Below are positions 8,951 to 17,890 of a stretch of 64,000 nt of DNA, piece by piece. The translations under genes and the position numbers were made by a program. Under the pieces are notes generated by a model that was not told the DNA's origin, did no database searches, and saw only the letters and a list, made by a program, of their open reading frames with translations. The stretch spans positions 3,771,001-3,835,000 of the forward strand of contig NZ_CP017946.1 in NCBI RefSeq assembly GCF_003952665.1, given 5' to 3'. Every line of letters begins with the position of its first letter. Position 1 is the first letter of the stretch. This stretch comes from Bosea sp. Tri-49 (GTDB lineage: Bacteria; Pseudomonadota; Alphaproteobacteria; Rhizobiales; Beijerinckiaceae).

Positions 8951-9083
8951 GGCGAGCCCCGTTTTGCTTCTGGCGAATGGTACCAGATCAGGGCCGCACG
9001 GAAAACGCCGGTAGTTCAGTTGCTGAACTGGAAGCTCGGAACCTCAGCGGTGATCCTTTTGCCTCGCAGGAATGGAGGACACC

Positions 9084-10256
9084 ATGTCGACGATCACTGC
9101 TTCGAAAGCCTCGGCCCCGTCATTCGTCGGAGGCACCGCCTCTCCCGCCAATATCGTGGAAACGGCGCGCCATCTTGCGCCGAAACTCGCCGCGCGTGCC
9201 GCCGAGATCGACCAGAATGACCGTTTCGTCAGCGAGAACTACTCCTTGCTGAAGGAGGCGGGCCTCGTCGAGGCAGGCGTCCCGCGGGAACTCGGCGGCG
9301 GCGGCGCCGAGATATCCGAGCTCGCCGAGATGCTGCGCGTACTCGCAAGGGCATGCGGTTCCACGGCGCTGGCTTTTTCCATGCATACCCATCAGGTCGC
9401 CATCCCCGCCTGGCGTTGGCGGCACCAGAAGGTCGCCGCTGTGGAACCCCTGCTGAAACGGGTCGCCGCGGAGAGAATCATCTTGTTGTCGTCCGGCGGC
9501 TCGGACTGGATCGGCGGATCAGGAAAAGCCGAGAGGGACGGCGACGGCTACCGTATCACCGCGCGGAAGGTGTTCACCTCCGGCGCCGAAGCCGGCGATA
9601 TCCTGATGACCGGAGCGATTCATGAAGGAGAAGACGGGAACCGGTCGGTCATTCACTTCGGTGCGCCGATGAAATCCTCGGCGGTGCGCATTGAGGATAC
9701 CTGGCGCACGCTGGGCATGCGTGGCACCGCGTCGAACGACGTCGTGATCGAGGATCTCTTTATCCCTGCCGCGAATGTCGCATTTTCGCGCAAGGCCGGC
9801 GAGTGGCACCCCGTTTTCGAGACAATTGCGACCATCGCTTTCCCGCTGATCTATGCTGTCTACCTTGGAGTTGCCGAGAGCGCGCGCGACATCGCCATCG
9901 AGATCGCGAAGAAGAAGCAGGCATCCGACCCGTCGCTGGCCGGACGCATGGACACCGAATTGCGGGCCGCGCAGCTCGCACACCGTTTGATGCTGGATAC
10001 CGTGGCGCGTAACGCGCCGTGCGCCGGGACAGTCAACGAGGTCATGATCGGGCGTACTCTGGTTGCCCGTCACGCGATTGCAGCCGTCGATCTGGCGATG
10101 GAGCTGGCAGGCGGTGCGTCGTTCTACCGGGCAACGGGATTGGAGCGGCGCTTCCGTGACATCCAAGGGGCACGTTTTCACCCGCTCCAGGCCAGCCCCC
10201 AGGCACGCTATGCCGGTGCAATGGCGCTAGGCTTGCCGACGGGTTCGATCTTTTGA
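9084..10256 (+). CDS. acyl-CoA dehydrogenase family flavoprotein
   Basis: A 390-residue protein with the acyl-CoA dehydrogenase fold: an N-terminal helical domain (LLKEAGLVEAGVPRELGG), a middle beta domain (SSGGSDWIGGSGKAERDGDGY, RKVFTSGAEAGD, TWRTLGMRGTASNDV) and a C-terminal helical domain. I placed the start at 9084 because GGAGG lies just upstream; the ATG at 9072 is inside that ribosome-binding stretch. The C-terminus (RDIQGARFHPLQASPQ) resembles the branch that also holds flavin-dependent monooxygenases such as DszC or HsaA, and the usual catalytic glutamate is not obvious. It could therefore be a monooxygenase or desaturase rather than a beta-oxidation enzyme. Confidence 0.85.
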   Translation: MSTITASKASAPSFVGGTASPANIVETARHLAPKLAARAAEIDQNDRFVSENYSLLKEAGLVEAGVPRELGGGGAEISELAEMLRVLARACGSTALAFSMHTHQVAIPAWRWRHQKVAAVEPLLKRVAAERIILLSSGGSDWIGGSGKAERDGDGYRITARKVFTSGAEAGDILMTGAIHEGEDGNRSVIHFGAPMKSSAVRIEDTWRTLGMRGTASNDVVIEDLFIPAANVAFSRKAGEWHPVFETIATIAFPLIYAVYLGVAESARDIAIEIAKKKQASDPSLAGRMDTELRAAQLAHRLMLDTVARNAPCAGTVNEVMIGRTLVARHAIAAVDLAMELAGGASFYRATGLERRFRDIQGARFHPLQASPQARYAGAMALGLPTGSIF

Positions 10257-10969
10257 CAGGCCGATACAGGCCGGAGGAGGAAGCAACATCTCAAGCTTCC
10301 TTCGGCCCTATGGTTGGTTCGAACGCGCTCAGCGCGGGTGCCCGCCGTACCCGTTTCGCCATTCGGCCAATGGCGAGCTCGGGTGAACGGCAAAGACACC
10401 GCGAATGTCGCGAAGAGATCGCGTGGCGGATCAGCCGCATTCCATACGCGTAGACAGGCCAATACCACCAGGCCGCCGGAGGCGATTCCGATCGCGACGG
10501 CGAGATCGCGCCGCCAACGCGAGAAGATCGACCTGCGACCTGTGGTCAACGGGAAACATATCATTGTCGCCACAGCCGAGATAACGACGCAGTTCAGCAA
10601 GGCGCGGCGGAGCACTGGATCGAAGATGAGACTCAGCAGCAGGACCCAGGACGCCAGCACCACGAGCAAGGCAGCCGCGATCCAGGCCGCCGCGGACAGA
10701 AGCGGCCGAGCCTTCGACCTCCCGAGGATCGAGCTAGCAACCGCTGCCGTTGCGACAACAGCGATCAGACAAATCGCGACAATGCCGAGAGCCAGCAGCG
10801 CAGGACTATAATCAGCGGTTTTGAGTCCTTGGAGGAAATCCTGCCACGCCCCACCCGAAGAGAGCCATCCCGAGAACCTCGCTGCCAGACCGTTCTCGAT
10901 CAGCATGGAGAAACGATGGAGCATCGCGGTTGCAGCCTCGAGCTCGTCGGTCCGTAAATCGGCAGCCAT
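10208..10969 (-). CDS. hypothetical membrane protein with about four transmembrane segments
   Basis: A 253-residue open frame read from the ATG at 10969. Hydrophobic stretches at about residues 56-82, 91-112, 118-138 and 153-174 look like four membrane spans, followed by a polar Arg-rich tail. The family is not recognised. The last 49 bp overlap the 3' end of the convergent acyl-CoA dehydrogenase gene, so the true C-terminus may be frame read-through. The run of plausible hydrophobic spans argues for a real gene. The frame continues upstream to 11197, but that part looks non-coding. Confidence 0.45.
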   Translation of the reverse strand: MAADLRTDELEAATAMLHRFSMLIENGLAARFSGWLSSGGAWQDFLQGLKTADYSPALLALGIVAICLIAVVATAAVASSILGRSKARPLLSAAAWIAAALLVVLASWVLLLSLIFDPVLRRALLNCVVISAVATMICFPLTTGRRSIFSRWRRDLAVAIGIASGGLVVLACLRVWNAADPPRDLFATFAVSLPFTRARHWPNGETGTAGTRAERVRTNHRAEGSLRCCFLLRPVSACQKIEPVGKPSAIAPA

Positions 10970-11441
10970 GGTCTCAGTCTCGCGTGGAAGTCGACGACAT
11001 TGGCCTGTCCACGCCAAACGTGGCGTCGACAGCGCGGTCTGGCATTGGGCCTGCCCCTTTCCCAACACAGGCGTCCGCCTGTCTTGCCATTTCGCCACAA
11101 TCGCGCCCGGCAATTCTCCATCCCCACCGGTCGGAAATCGCCAACCGTTGTGTGGCGCGGGATGAGCCTCCGCCCTAGGGCGCTTTGTTCTGATCACTCA
11201 GGAGGAGCAGGGTGAGAGAGCACGCTGTACAATCAAAGACTGAATAATCCCCGCGGGGTTGGCCGGCGCCGCTCCCAGAAATTTTGGCAGACCCGCTACC
11301 GACATTCCGTTGCTAAGGAGGATTTTTGACACGCTCCGAACTTCGCCTATGGGTCGAGAGCCAACTTTGATCCACCCGGCAGGGAATGTCCGGTTGCTGG
11401 CGATGGGCCAATGTCTGGTAGTGGCGCAAAATGCCCCTACG
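10970..11441. other. intergenic region without a recognisable gene; holds a degenerate repeat
   Basis: About 470 bp with only short, unconvincing frames. It contains one copy of the dispersed repeat (listed separately) and a short CCCCGCGGGG palindrome near 11250 without a clear T-run. The end at 11441 is the 3' side of the FecB-like gene. Confidence 0.5.
11385..11430 (+). repeat. degenerate dispersed intergenic repeat, copy 1
   Basis: Two imperfect copies of an AATGTC...TGGC unit in tandem (11385-11402 and 11410-11427), joined by GGGCC. The same arrangement is at 47009-47054, with about three quarters of positions identical by eye. Shorter relics lie at 8188-8212, 40187-40222, 40317-40336 and 55331-55358. 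All copies are between genes. Confidence 0.5.
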
Positions 11442-12596
11442 TTAGCGCTGAAGATCGATCCAATAGCCTGACCGATAGGTAATCGGCAGGAACTGCTCGT
11501 GCAGCCGGCGCAGTGTGTCATCGGGATCAAGATCAGCGAACAGTTCGGGATGCAGCCAGCGGGCGATCCGCTGGAGCGCCACGAACTGGTACGGGCTGGT
11601 GTAGAACTGGTGCCAGATCGCGTGGACGCGGCCGGCCCTGACCGCCTTCGTCGCTCGGAAGGCCGGCCGCGCCGCCAGCGCGGCAAGCTTCTCCTGCGCC
11701 TTGCGAAGATCGGCGCCGGGGCCGAGACCGACCCAGGCGCCATTCGGCGCCAGCGCTTCCCAGTTGCCGCCGGTGACGATCACCACATCGGGATCGCGCA
11801 CAATGATCGTCTCGGGATTGATCGTCCCGAACGTGCCAGCGAGCAGCTCGCTGCCGAGATTGATGCCGCCGGCAGCGGCGACTATGGCGCCGAAATTCTC
11901 GTTGCCAAAGCTCAAGCAGCATTCGTCGGAATAGCCGGGAATCCGGTCGAGCATGACCAGCGGCCTGGCCAGCGGGCCGGCCGCGGCGAGCCGCTCTGTC
12001 ACGCGAGCGACCTCCGCAGCCCGGAAGGCGATCAGCGCCTCGGCGATCTCGCTTTTGCCGAAGAGCTGCCCTAGCAGGCGCAGGGACGGCTTGGTGTTCC
12101 GCGAGGGCGCTTGCCGGAAGTCGACATAGACGACCGGGATGCCCAGCTCTGCCAGCCGCTCGACCAAACGGATCTCCTCGGCCGGGCGCTGCATCTCGGC
12201 TCCGAGCACGACGAGATCGGGCCACAGCGAGATCGCCTTCTCGATGTCGAAGGAGCCGCGACTGGGGGAGCCGAAGCGCGGCAGCGCCGCCGCCTGCGGA
12301 AAGCGCGCGACATAGGCGGCATATGTGTCGGGATCGGATTTCTCGAAATCCTCGCCCCAGCCGACGATCCGCCCGAACGCATTCTCGCGGTCGAGCGCCG
12401 CGGTGACATGGATCTGCCGGCCCTCGCCGAGAATGACGCGACGGACGGGAACCGTGACGGAGACCTGTCGTCCCGCCACGTCGGTCACCGTGACGGTCTC
12501 CGCCATCGCGCGTGCTGGCATGAGCGCGAGCCAGGTGAGCAGCGCAAGCGCAAACCAGCGCAGGGTGCTCGCACAGCGGGGCCGCTGCCCGCTCAC
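11442..12596 (-). CDS. FecB/BtuF-type periplasmic iron-chelate binding protein
   Basis: A 384-residue type III periplasmic-binding protein. The predicted signal peptide (TLRWFALALLTWLALMPARAMA) precedes the mature start ETVTVTDVAGRQVSVTVP, typical of the FecB/BtuF class. Later marks are PDLVVLGAEMQRPAEE and NPETIIVRDPDVVIVTGG. The frame runs further upstream, but that part lies inside the receptor gene. The GTG at 12596, one base after the receptor stop, gives a normal signal peptide. With the TonB-dependent receptor it forms an outer-membrane/periplasm relay for an Fe-siderophore or similar chelate; permease and ATPase are not in this window. Confidence 0.87.
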   Translation of the reverse strand: MSGQRPRCASTLRWFALALLTWLALMPARAMAETVTVTDVAGRQVSVTVPVRRVILGEGRQIHVTAALDRENAFGRIVGWGEDFEKSDPDTYAAYVARFPQAAALPRFGSPSRGSFDIEKAISLWPDLVVLGAEMQRPAEEIRLVERLAELGIPVVYVDFRQAPSRNTKPSLRLLGQLFGKSEIAEALIAFRAAEVARVTERLAAAGPLARPLVMLDRIPGYSDECCLSFGNENFGAIVAAAGGINLGSELLAGTFGTINPETIIVRDPDVVIVTGGNWEALAPNGAWVGLGPGADLRKAQEKLAALAARPAFRATKAVRAGRVHAIWHQFYTSPYQFVALQRIARWLHPELFADLDPDDTLRRLHEQFLPITYRSGYWIDLQR

Positions 12597-12597
12597 G

Positions 12598-14793
12598 CTA
12601 GAGATCCATCGACATCGACAGCCGGAAGGTGCGCGGCGCACCGACATAGAAGGTGCCGAACGAGGCGACGCTCGACCAGTACTTGGTGTCGGCGACGTTC
12701 TGGACCGTGGCGCGGAACACGGTCTTGCGCCCGGCGATCTCGGTGGCGTAGCGCGCGCCGAGGTCGAACCGCGTCCAGTCCGGCAGCGACTGGGTATTGG
12801 CCGCGTCGACATACTGCTTGCCGGTGTAGACAAGCGTCCCCGTGAGCGTCAGGCCTCTGAGCCAGGGCACGTCCCATTCGGCACCCAGATTGAGCTGCAC
12901 CGGCGCGACGCCGATCGGCCGGTTGCCAAGATTGGCGGCGACCGCGGTCTTAGTCAGCTTTCCGTCGAGGAGCGAGGCGCCGCCCAGCAAGCGCAGCTGC
13001 GGCGTGACCTCGCCATAGACGCTGAGCTCGAGCCCGCGCACGCGCTGCTCGCCGGTCACGGAGAACAGGCCGCTATTCAGTTCGCCGCTGGGCTTGCTGA
13101 TCTGGAAGCCGGCGAGCGAGGCACCGAAGCTGCCATGTTGCAGCTTGACGCCCGCCTCGTACTGCTTGGTGCGGTAGGGTGCGAAGGTCTCGCCGGCATT
13201 GCTCGCCGTGGTCGGAGCGACGTCGCCGCGGCTCAAGCCCTCCACGTAATTCGCGTAGACCGAGAGGTAGTCCAGCGGCCGCAGCACGAGGCCCACCATT
13301 GGCGTGGTGGCATTTTCGTCATAGGCCGAGGTCAGGATGCCGGTCCCCGCCGCATAATTGTTGATCGCGACCGACTGGCGCCGGATACCGAGCGTCAGCA
13401 TGACGCGGTCGTCGAAGGCCGACATCGTGTCGGCCAGCGCGAAGCTGGTCAGGTCGCTGTCGGAGAGGCGCGTGCGCGGGGCGCGGCTCGCAAACTGCGT
13501 GGCGCTCCAGCTCGGTGCATAGATGTTCGAGAGGACGGCCGTGCCGTTCGTCAGGGCCCGCTCCAGCGTCTCGCGATAGTAGGAGGCCTGCAGCGTCAGC
13601 GAATGCTTGATGAAGCCGGTCTCGAAGCGGGCACGGATGCCGGCTTCATAGCTCTGGCGGCCGATGCCGAGATCGAAATATTGCGGGGTGTGGCTGGTGT
13701 CGCCACGGGCGTTCAGGATCGTCGGCAGGCCGAAGAAGCGCTCGACCCGGGTCTGCGAGCCGCCGGCATTGCCGAAGACGGTGATGTTGTCGGTGAGGTC
13801 GAACTCGTTCTTCCACAGCACCGAGCGATCATCGATGCGCGACCATTCCCAGGGCTGGATGACGTTCTCGCGCCCGCTCGGGGCTGAAGGGACGCGCAGG
13901 CCTCGCGTCATCAGGAACGGGCGGTTGGGCGCGTCGAGCTCGTCCCGCTGCGCCAGGGCATAGAGCCAGCTGCGGAAGCGCGCACCCTGATAATCAAGCG
14001 CCAGCGAGCCGATGCCCGTCGTCTCGGATTGCCGGTTCACCGCCGTATCGCCACCGCGCAGCGAACCATTGACGCGCACGCCGAACTCGCGGCCCGTGCC
14101 GAAGCGGCGAGCGACGTCGAAGGTCGCGCCGCCATAGGCTCGCGACGAGAACTCGGCCCCGACGCGGGTGAGATCGGCCTCGGCGCGCTTGGGCACGACG
14201 TTGATCACGCCGCCAACGCCGCCATTGGGCGCGATGCCGGTCAGCGCCGCCGCCGGGCCCTTCAGCACCTCGATGCGCTCGGCATAATCGGTGAAGACGC
14301 GATAGTTCGGCGCGACGCCATAGACGCCGTCGAAGGCGATCTCGCCGCTATTGCCCTCGCCGATCGGGAAGCCGCGGATATTGAAGGAATCGACGATGCC
14401 GCCCGACGGATGCGAGCTGCGCACCGAGGGATCAAGGATCAGCGCATCGGCGACCGTCGAGGCCTGGAGATTGCGGGCGAGCTCACCGGTATAGCTCGTC
14501 GTGCTGAGCGGGGATTTCAGCGTCTCCGCATTGCCGAGCAGGCCGAGCCGGCTGCCTTGGGCGACCTGCCCGCCGGCAAACGGAGCGGGCACGCCGGAGG
14601 CGCGGGCCGGGCCGTCGACCACGATCTCGTCGAGCCGGACCTGACCGTCATTGCGCTCCTGGGCACTCGCTGCCGAAGCCGCGACGACGGCAAGGGCCGT
14701 GCCCGCCAGCAAGGACAAGGGGAGCCTTGCACGCCCGGCAGTACCGCAGGGAACAGACCGAGGCAGCAACATTGCGAGACGAATTTTCGACAT
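12598..14793 (-). CDS. TonB-dependent siderophore receptor
   Basis: A 731-residue outer-membrane receptor. Signal peptide: LPLSLLAGTALAVVAASAASAQ. The plug domain follows (about residues 55-200) with FNIRGFPIGEGN and ERIEVLKGPAAALTG, NGGVGGVINVVPKRA, then a 22-strand-type barrel ending in a terminal aromatic/hydrophobic strand (APRTFRLSMSMDL), as usual for BAM-assembled barrels. The start at 14793 (MSKIRLAML) gives a proper signal peptide; a longer frame to 14853 is less likely. It is immediately upstream of the FecB-like gene, so iron-chelate uptake is the natural role. The ligand is unknown. Confidence 0.92.
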   Translation of the reverse strand: MSKIRLAMLLPRSVPCGTAGRARLPLSLLAGTALAVVAASAASAQERNDGQVRLDEIVVDGPARASGVPAPFAGGQVAQGSRLGLLGNAETLKSPLSTTSYTGELARNLQASTVADALILDPSVRSSHPSGGIVDSFNIRGFPIGEGNSGEIAFDGVYGVAPNYRVFTDYAERIEVLKGPAAALTGIAPNGGVGGVINVVPKRAEADLTRVGAEFSSRAYGGATFDVARRFGTGREFGVRVNGSLRGGDTAVNRQSETTGIGSLALDYQGARFRSWLYALAQRDELDAPNRPFLMTRGLRVPSAPSGRENVIQPWEWSRIDDRSVLWKNEFDLTDNITVFGNAGGSQTRVERFFGLPTILNARGDTSHTPQYFDLGIGRQSYEAGIRARFETGFIKHSLTLQASYYRETLERALTNGTAVLSNIYAPSWSATQFASRAPRTRLSDSDLTSFALADTMSAFDDRVMLTLGIRRQSVAINNYAAGTGILTSAYDENATTPMVGLVLRPLDYLSVYANYVEGLSRGDVAPTTASNAGETFAPYRTKQYEAGVKLQHGSFGASLAGFQISKPSGELNSGLFSVTGEQRVRGLELSVYGEVTPQLRLLGGASLLDGKLTKTAVAANLGNRPIGVAPVQLNLGAEWDVPWLRGLTLTGTLVYTGKQYVDAANTQSLPDWTRFDLGARYATEIAGRKTVFRATVQNVADTKYWSSVASFGTFYVGAPRTFRLSMSMDL

Positions 14794-15103
14794 AACGAGA
14801 CCCCGGAACCGCCGCCGGAGTTGATTCCAGCTGGCGGGGACCCTGTTCGTCACGGGCTAAAAAGAAAAGCACGCAGACGTTGTAATGCAAAACGATCAAT
14901 AGATCGCATACCTACGTGCTAATTTTGCAACGAATACTTTATAATTACTTCAATCGATGCATTTTTGTGAACACACCGACAGCGCCGCACGAATGCTCGC
15001 GCGACGTCATCTCATGTCCGAACGATGCGGTACCGCGATGCGGCGTTGACCGTCGACCGCGTTTATTCGTGGGGGGCTTCTGAAAATTAGAGGCAGCTCG
15101 CCT
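14794..15103. other. intergenic region upstream of the TonB receptor gene, AT-rich
   Basis: About 310 bp, clearly more AT-rich than its surroundings at 14875-14975, where the promoter of the receptor operon should lie. GCAAAA near 14887 and TTTTGC near 14923 form a loose dyad. I saw no convincing Fur, Irr or RirA box by eye. No gene is recognisable. Confidence 0.45.
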
Positions 15104-16003
15104 TCAAGCTGAGTAGCGCCTGACCAGCTCGCGTGCGGCCGAGATCTCGTCGCAGATCCATTCGTCGACCAGCCTGACCTCGCGGCGCCGGCGCATGCCG
15201 GGCGGCCGGACGAGGTAGTAGGAAATGCCGGTCGGCACGGCCCTGCGCAACGGCACGACGAGCCGGCCGTCCTGGATCGCCTCATGGGCAAGGACGACAT
15301 CGGTCATGGCGACACCCAGCCCGGCCTCAGCCGCGCTGAGCGCCATGTCGAGCGCGTCGAAATCGAGCCCATGGCGGGTCTCGATATGCATCCCCGATTT
15401 CTCGGACCAGGTCCGCCAGTCGCGCCGGTCGGGCAGCGGGTGGAGCAGCGTCGCCTCGGGCAGGTCCGCGCCAGAGAAGCGGCCACCGCCATAGGAAGGC
15501 GCGCAGACCGGCAGGATCCATTCCGGATAGAGCTCGGTGACGCAGTCGAGCGGCCAATTGCCCATGCCGTAGCGGATGCCGAGATCGGCATCGGCATCGT
15601 TGAGCGTCATGTCGTTCAGCCGGGTCTGAACGCTGACCTTCACCAGCGGGTGCCGCTCCTGGAAGGCCTTCAGGCGCGGCAACAGCCAGCGCAGCGCGAA
15701 GGTCGGCAGGCACTTGATCGTGACCGTCTCTTGCTCGGCGCGGAACGGCGTGATCGCCTCGGCGATATGGTCGAACGCCTCCTTGACGCTGAGTGCGAGG
15801 CGCTGGCCGGCATCGGTGATCTCGAGCCCGTTATGGGTGCGCTGGAACAGCGGCGTGCCAAGCTGGTCCTCGAGGATCTTGACCTGCCGGCTGACGGCGC
15901 TCTCGCTGACATTGAGCGCGGCCGCGGCCTTCTTGATGCTGAGTTGGGCGGCGACGATCTCGAAGCAGCGCAGGGCATTGAGGGAGGGCAGCCGGCGGGT
16001 CAT
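15104..16003 (-). CDS. LysR family transcriptional regulator (GcvA-like)
   Basis: A 299-residue LysR protein. The N-terminal HTH reads LNALRCFEIVAAQLSIKKAA through SESAVSRQVKILEDQLG, the spacing typical of the GcvA/AmpR branch. The effector domain follows (TVTIKCLPTFALRWLLPRL, ADLGIRYGMGNW). The frame is open to 16075, but the ATG at 16003 (MTRRLPSLN) matches family starts. It lies 40 bp downstream of the dppC-like permease in the same direction, so it may be co-transcribed with the transporter and control the divergent peptide/amino-acid cluster. Confidence 0.9.
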   Translation of the reverse strand: MTRRLPSLNALRCFEIVAAQLSIKKAAAALNVSESAVSRQVKILEDQLGTPLFQRTHNGLEITDAGQRLALSVKEAFDHIAEAITPFRAEQETVTIKCLPTFALRWLLPRLKAFQERHPLVKVSVQTRLNDMTLNDADADLGIRYGMGNWPLDCVTELYPEWILPVCAPSYGGGRFSGADLPEATLLHPLPDRRDWRTWSEKSGMHIETRHGLDFDALDMALSAAEAGLGVAMTDVVLAHEAIQDGRLVVPLRRAVPTGISYYLVRPPGMRRRREVRLVDEWICDEISAARELVRRYSA

Positions 16004-16043
16004 GGCCGCAGGCTCGGGCGCGGTGCTGTCGCGGCCGCCCGTC

Positions 16044-16928
16044 TCATCGGATGTCCATGCGCGGGTCGAGCGCATCCCTCAGCCCGTCTCCCGTGAAGTT
16101 GAAGCTCGTCACCGCCAGTGTAATGGCAGCTCCCGGCAGGATCGCAAGCCATGGCGCGCTCGTCAGGTAGATCTGGGCATTGTTGAGCATGTTTCCCCAG
16201 CTCGCAGTCGGCGGCTGGATGCCGTAGCCGAGGAAGCTGACATAGGATTCGAGCAGGATGGCGCGGGCGACGTTGAGCGTCGCCGCGACGACGATCGGCG
16301 CCATGGCGTTGGGCAGGAGCTCGCGCACCATCACCCGCAGATGCGAAGCGCCGAAGGAGCGCGCCGCCACGGCGTAGTCCTGGTCGCGCAGGACCTTGAT
16401 CTGGGCCTCGACGATGCGCGCGACGTTCATCCAGGAGGTCGCGGCGATGAGCAGGACCATCGAGATCAGGCCCGGCTTGACCAGAGCCGCCAGCGCCAGC
16501 AGCAGGAAGATCGTCGGAAAGCACAGGATCGCGTCGACCAGGCGCATCAGCAGCGAGCCGATGGCGCCACCATGATAGCCGGCGATCATGCCGACGCCAG
16601 TGCCGATGGCGATCGCGATCGCCATGGCGGCGAAGCCGATGCCGAGCGAGATGCGCCCGCCCATCATCAACCGGGCCAGCATGTCGCGGCCGAGCTCGTC
16701 CGTGCCGAGGACATGCGCTCCTGTCAAAGGCGGCGCAAAGCGGTTCATCACGTCGATACGGGTCTCGTCGAACGGCAGCAGGAACCGGCCGAGGAGGCAG
16801 ACGAGTGCAAGGATGAGGATGATCGCAGCGCCGGCCATGGCGAGCCGGTGCCGCCGGAAGCGGCTCCAGGCGTTTTTCCGGGCGAGCCCCTCGGATTCGA
16901 TCGGTAGCTGGAAGACGTCCGCACTCAT
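16044..16928 (-). CDS. peptide/nickel-type ABC transporter permease (DppC-like)
   Basis: A 294-residue permease. The N-terminal region has one span after NAWSRFRRHRLAMAGAA, the usual LGTDELGRDMLARLMMGGR motif of DppC/OppC, and the EAA loop around AARSFGASHLRVMVRELLPNAMAP. It ends with LDPRMDIR, near-canonical for this family. The start at 16928 follows the dppB-like stop by 2 bp. It pairs with DppB as the membrane core. No DppD/DppF ATPase gene is adjacent, which is unusual for this transporter class. Confidence 0.92.
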   Translation of the reverse strand: MSADVFQLPIESEGLARKNAWSRFRRHRLAMAGAAIILILALVCLLGRFLLPFDETRIDVMNRFAPPLTGAHVLGTDELGRDMLARLMMGGRISLGIGFAAMAIAIAIGTGVGMIAGYHGGAIGSLLMRLVDAILCFPTIFLLLALAALVKPGLISMVLLIAATSWMNVARIVEAQIKVLRDQDYAVAARSFGASHLRVMVRELLPNAMAPIVVAATLNVARAILLESYVSFLGYGIQPPTASWGNMLNNAQIYLTSAPWLAILPGAAITLAVTSFNFTGDGLRDALDPRMDIR

Positions 16929-16930
16929 GA

Positions 16931-17881
16931 TCAGCCCAACCGGATGCGTGGATCGGCGACCGCGTAGAGCATGTCGGCGATCAGCGAGCCGATCAGCACC
17001 ATCAGCGCCGACAGCATCAGGATGCCCATCACCACCGGATAGTCGCGATACTCGATCGAATCGAGGAAGAGCCGGCCCATGCCCGGCCACGTGAACACCG
17101 TCTCGGTGACGAGCGCCCCGCCGAGCAGGGTCGGGAACTGCAGGCCGGCGAGCGTGATCAGCGGCAGCAAGGCATTACGCAGGGCATGACGGCTCAGCAC
17201 CGCCTGCTCCGACACACCCTTGGCGCGGGCGGTGCGGATATAGTCCTGGCCGATCACGTCGAGCACTGCCGAGCGCGTGAAGCGCGCCCAGACCGCCGTC
17301 TCGACCAGGGCCAGGACCAGGACCGGCGCGATCATGTGGTGCAGCACGTCGGCGAGGGAACCGTCGCCGATCGTCTGGCGGTTGCCGGCCGGCAGCCAGC
17401 CGAGCTCGACCGAGAAGAGATAGATCGCGATCAGTCCGAACCAGAAGGTCGGGATCGACAGCGCGATCATGGCGCCGACCGTCGCCACCGTGTCGAACAG
17501 CGAATAGCGCCGGATCGCGCCGAGGATGCCGATGGCGCAGCCGAGCAGCATGGCGATCAGGGTCGAAGCCGCCATCAGCTCGAAGGTCGCGCGCAGATGC
17601 GAGGCGATGACGCTCCAGACCGGGGTATTGTCGCGATAGGAGCGGCCCCAGTCGCCGGTCAGCATGCGCCGGTGCCAGTCGAGATACTGCACCGGCAGCG
17701 GCCGATCGAGGCCGAGCTCGCGGCTGATCCGGTCGAGGTCTTCCTGCGTCATCTGGGCCGACTGGGCGAATTGCGACATCGGCCCGCCCGGCGCCAGGTG
17801 CAGGATGGCAAAGCCGATCGCCGAGACGATCGTGAGGAGGAGCAGCGACTGCCAGAGTCGCCTTGCGAGGAACGGACCCAT
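16931..17881 (-). CDS. peptide/nickel-type ABC transporter permease (DppB-like)
   Basis: A 316-residue permease with the DppB hallmark N-terminus (FLARRLWQSLLLLTIVSAIGF, APGGP), the RYSLFDTVATVGAMIALSIPTFWFG segment, and the EAA loop ARAKGVSEQAVLSRHALRNALLP. It is 9 bp downstream of the binding-protein gene and 2 bp upstream of dppC. It supplies the second membrane half of the importer. Confidence 0.92.
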   Translation of the reverse strand: MGPFLARRLWQSLLLLTIVSAIGFAILHLAPGGPMSQFAQSAQMTQEDLDRISRELGLDRPLPVQYLDWHRRMLTGDWGRSYRDNTPVWSVIASHLRATFELMAASTLIAMLLGCAIGILGAIRRYSLFDTVATVGAMIALSIPTFWFGLIAIYLFSVELGWLPAGNRQTIGDGSLADVLHHMIAPVLVLALVETAVWARFTRSAVLDVIGQDYIRTARAKGVSEQAVLSRHALRNALLPLITLAGLQFPTLLGGALVTETVFTWPGMGRLFLDSIEYRDYPVVMGILMLSALMVLIGSLIADMLYAVADPRIRLG

Positions 17882-17890
17882 CTCAGCCGG

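Noticed and set aside
14881..14980. Iron-responsive box (Fur, Irr or RirA type) ahead of the TonB receptor gene
   Set aside because: AT-rich and suggestive, but no stretch matched a consensus well enough by eye.
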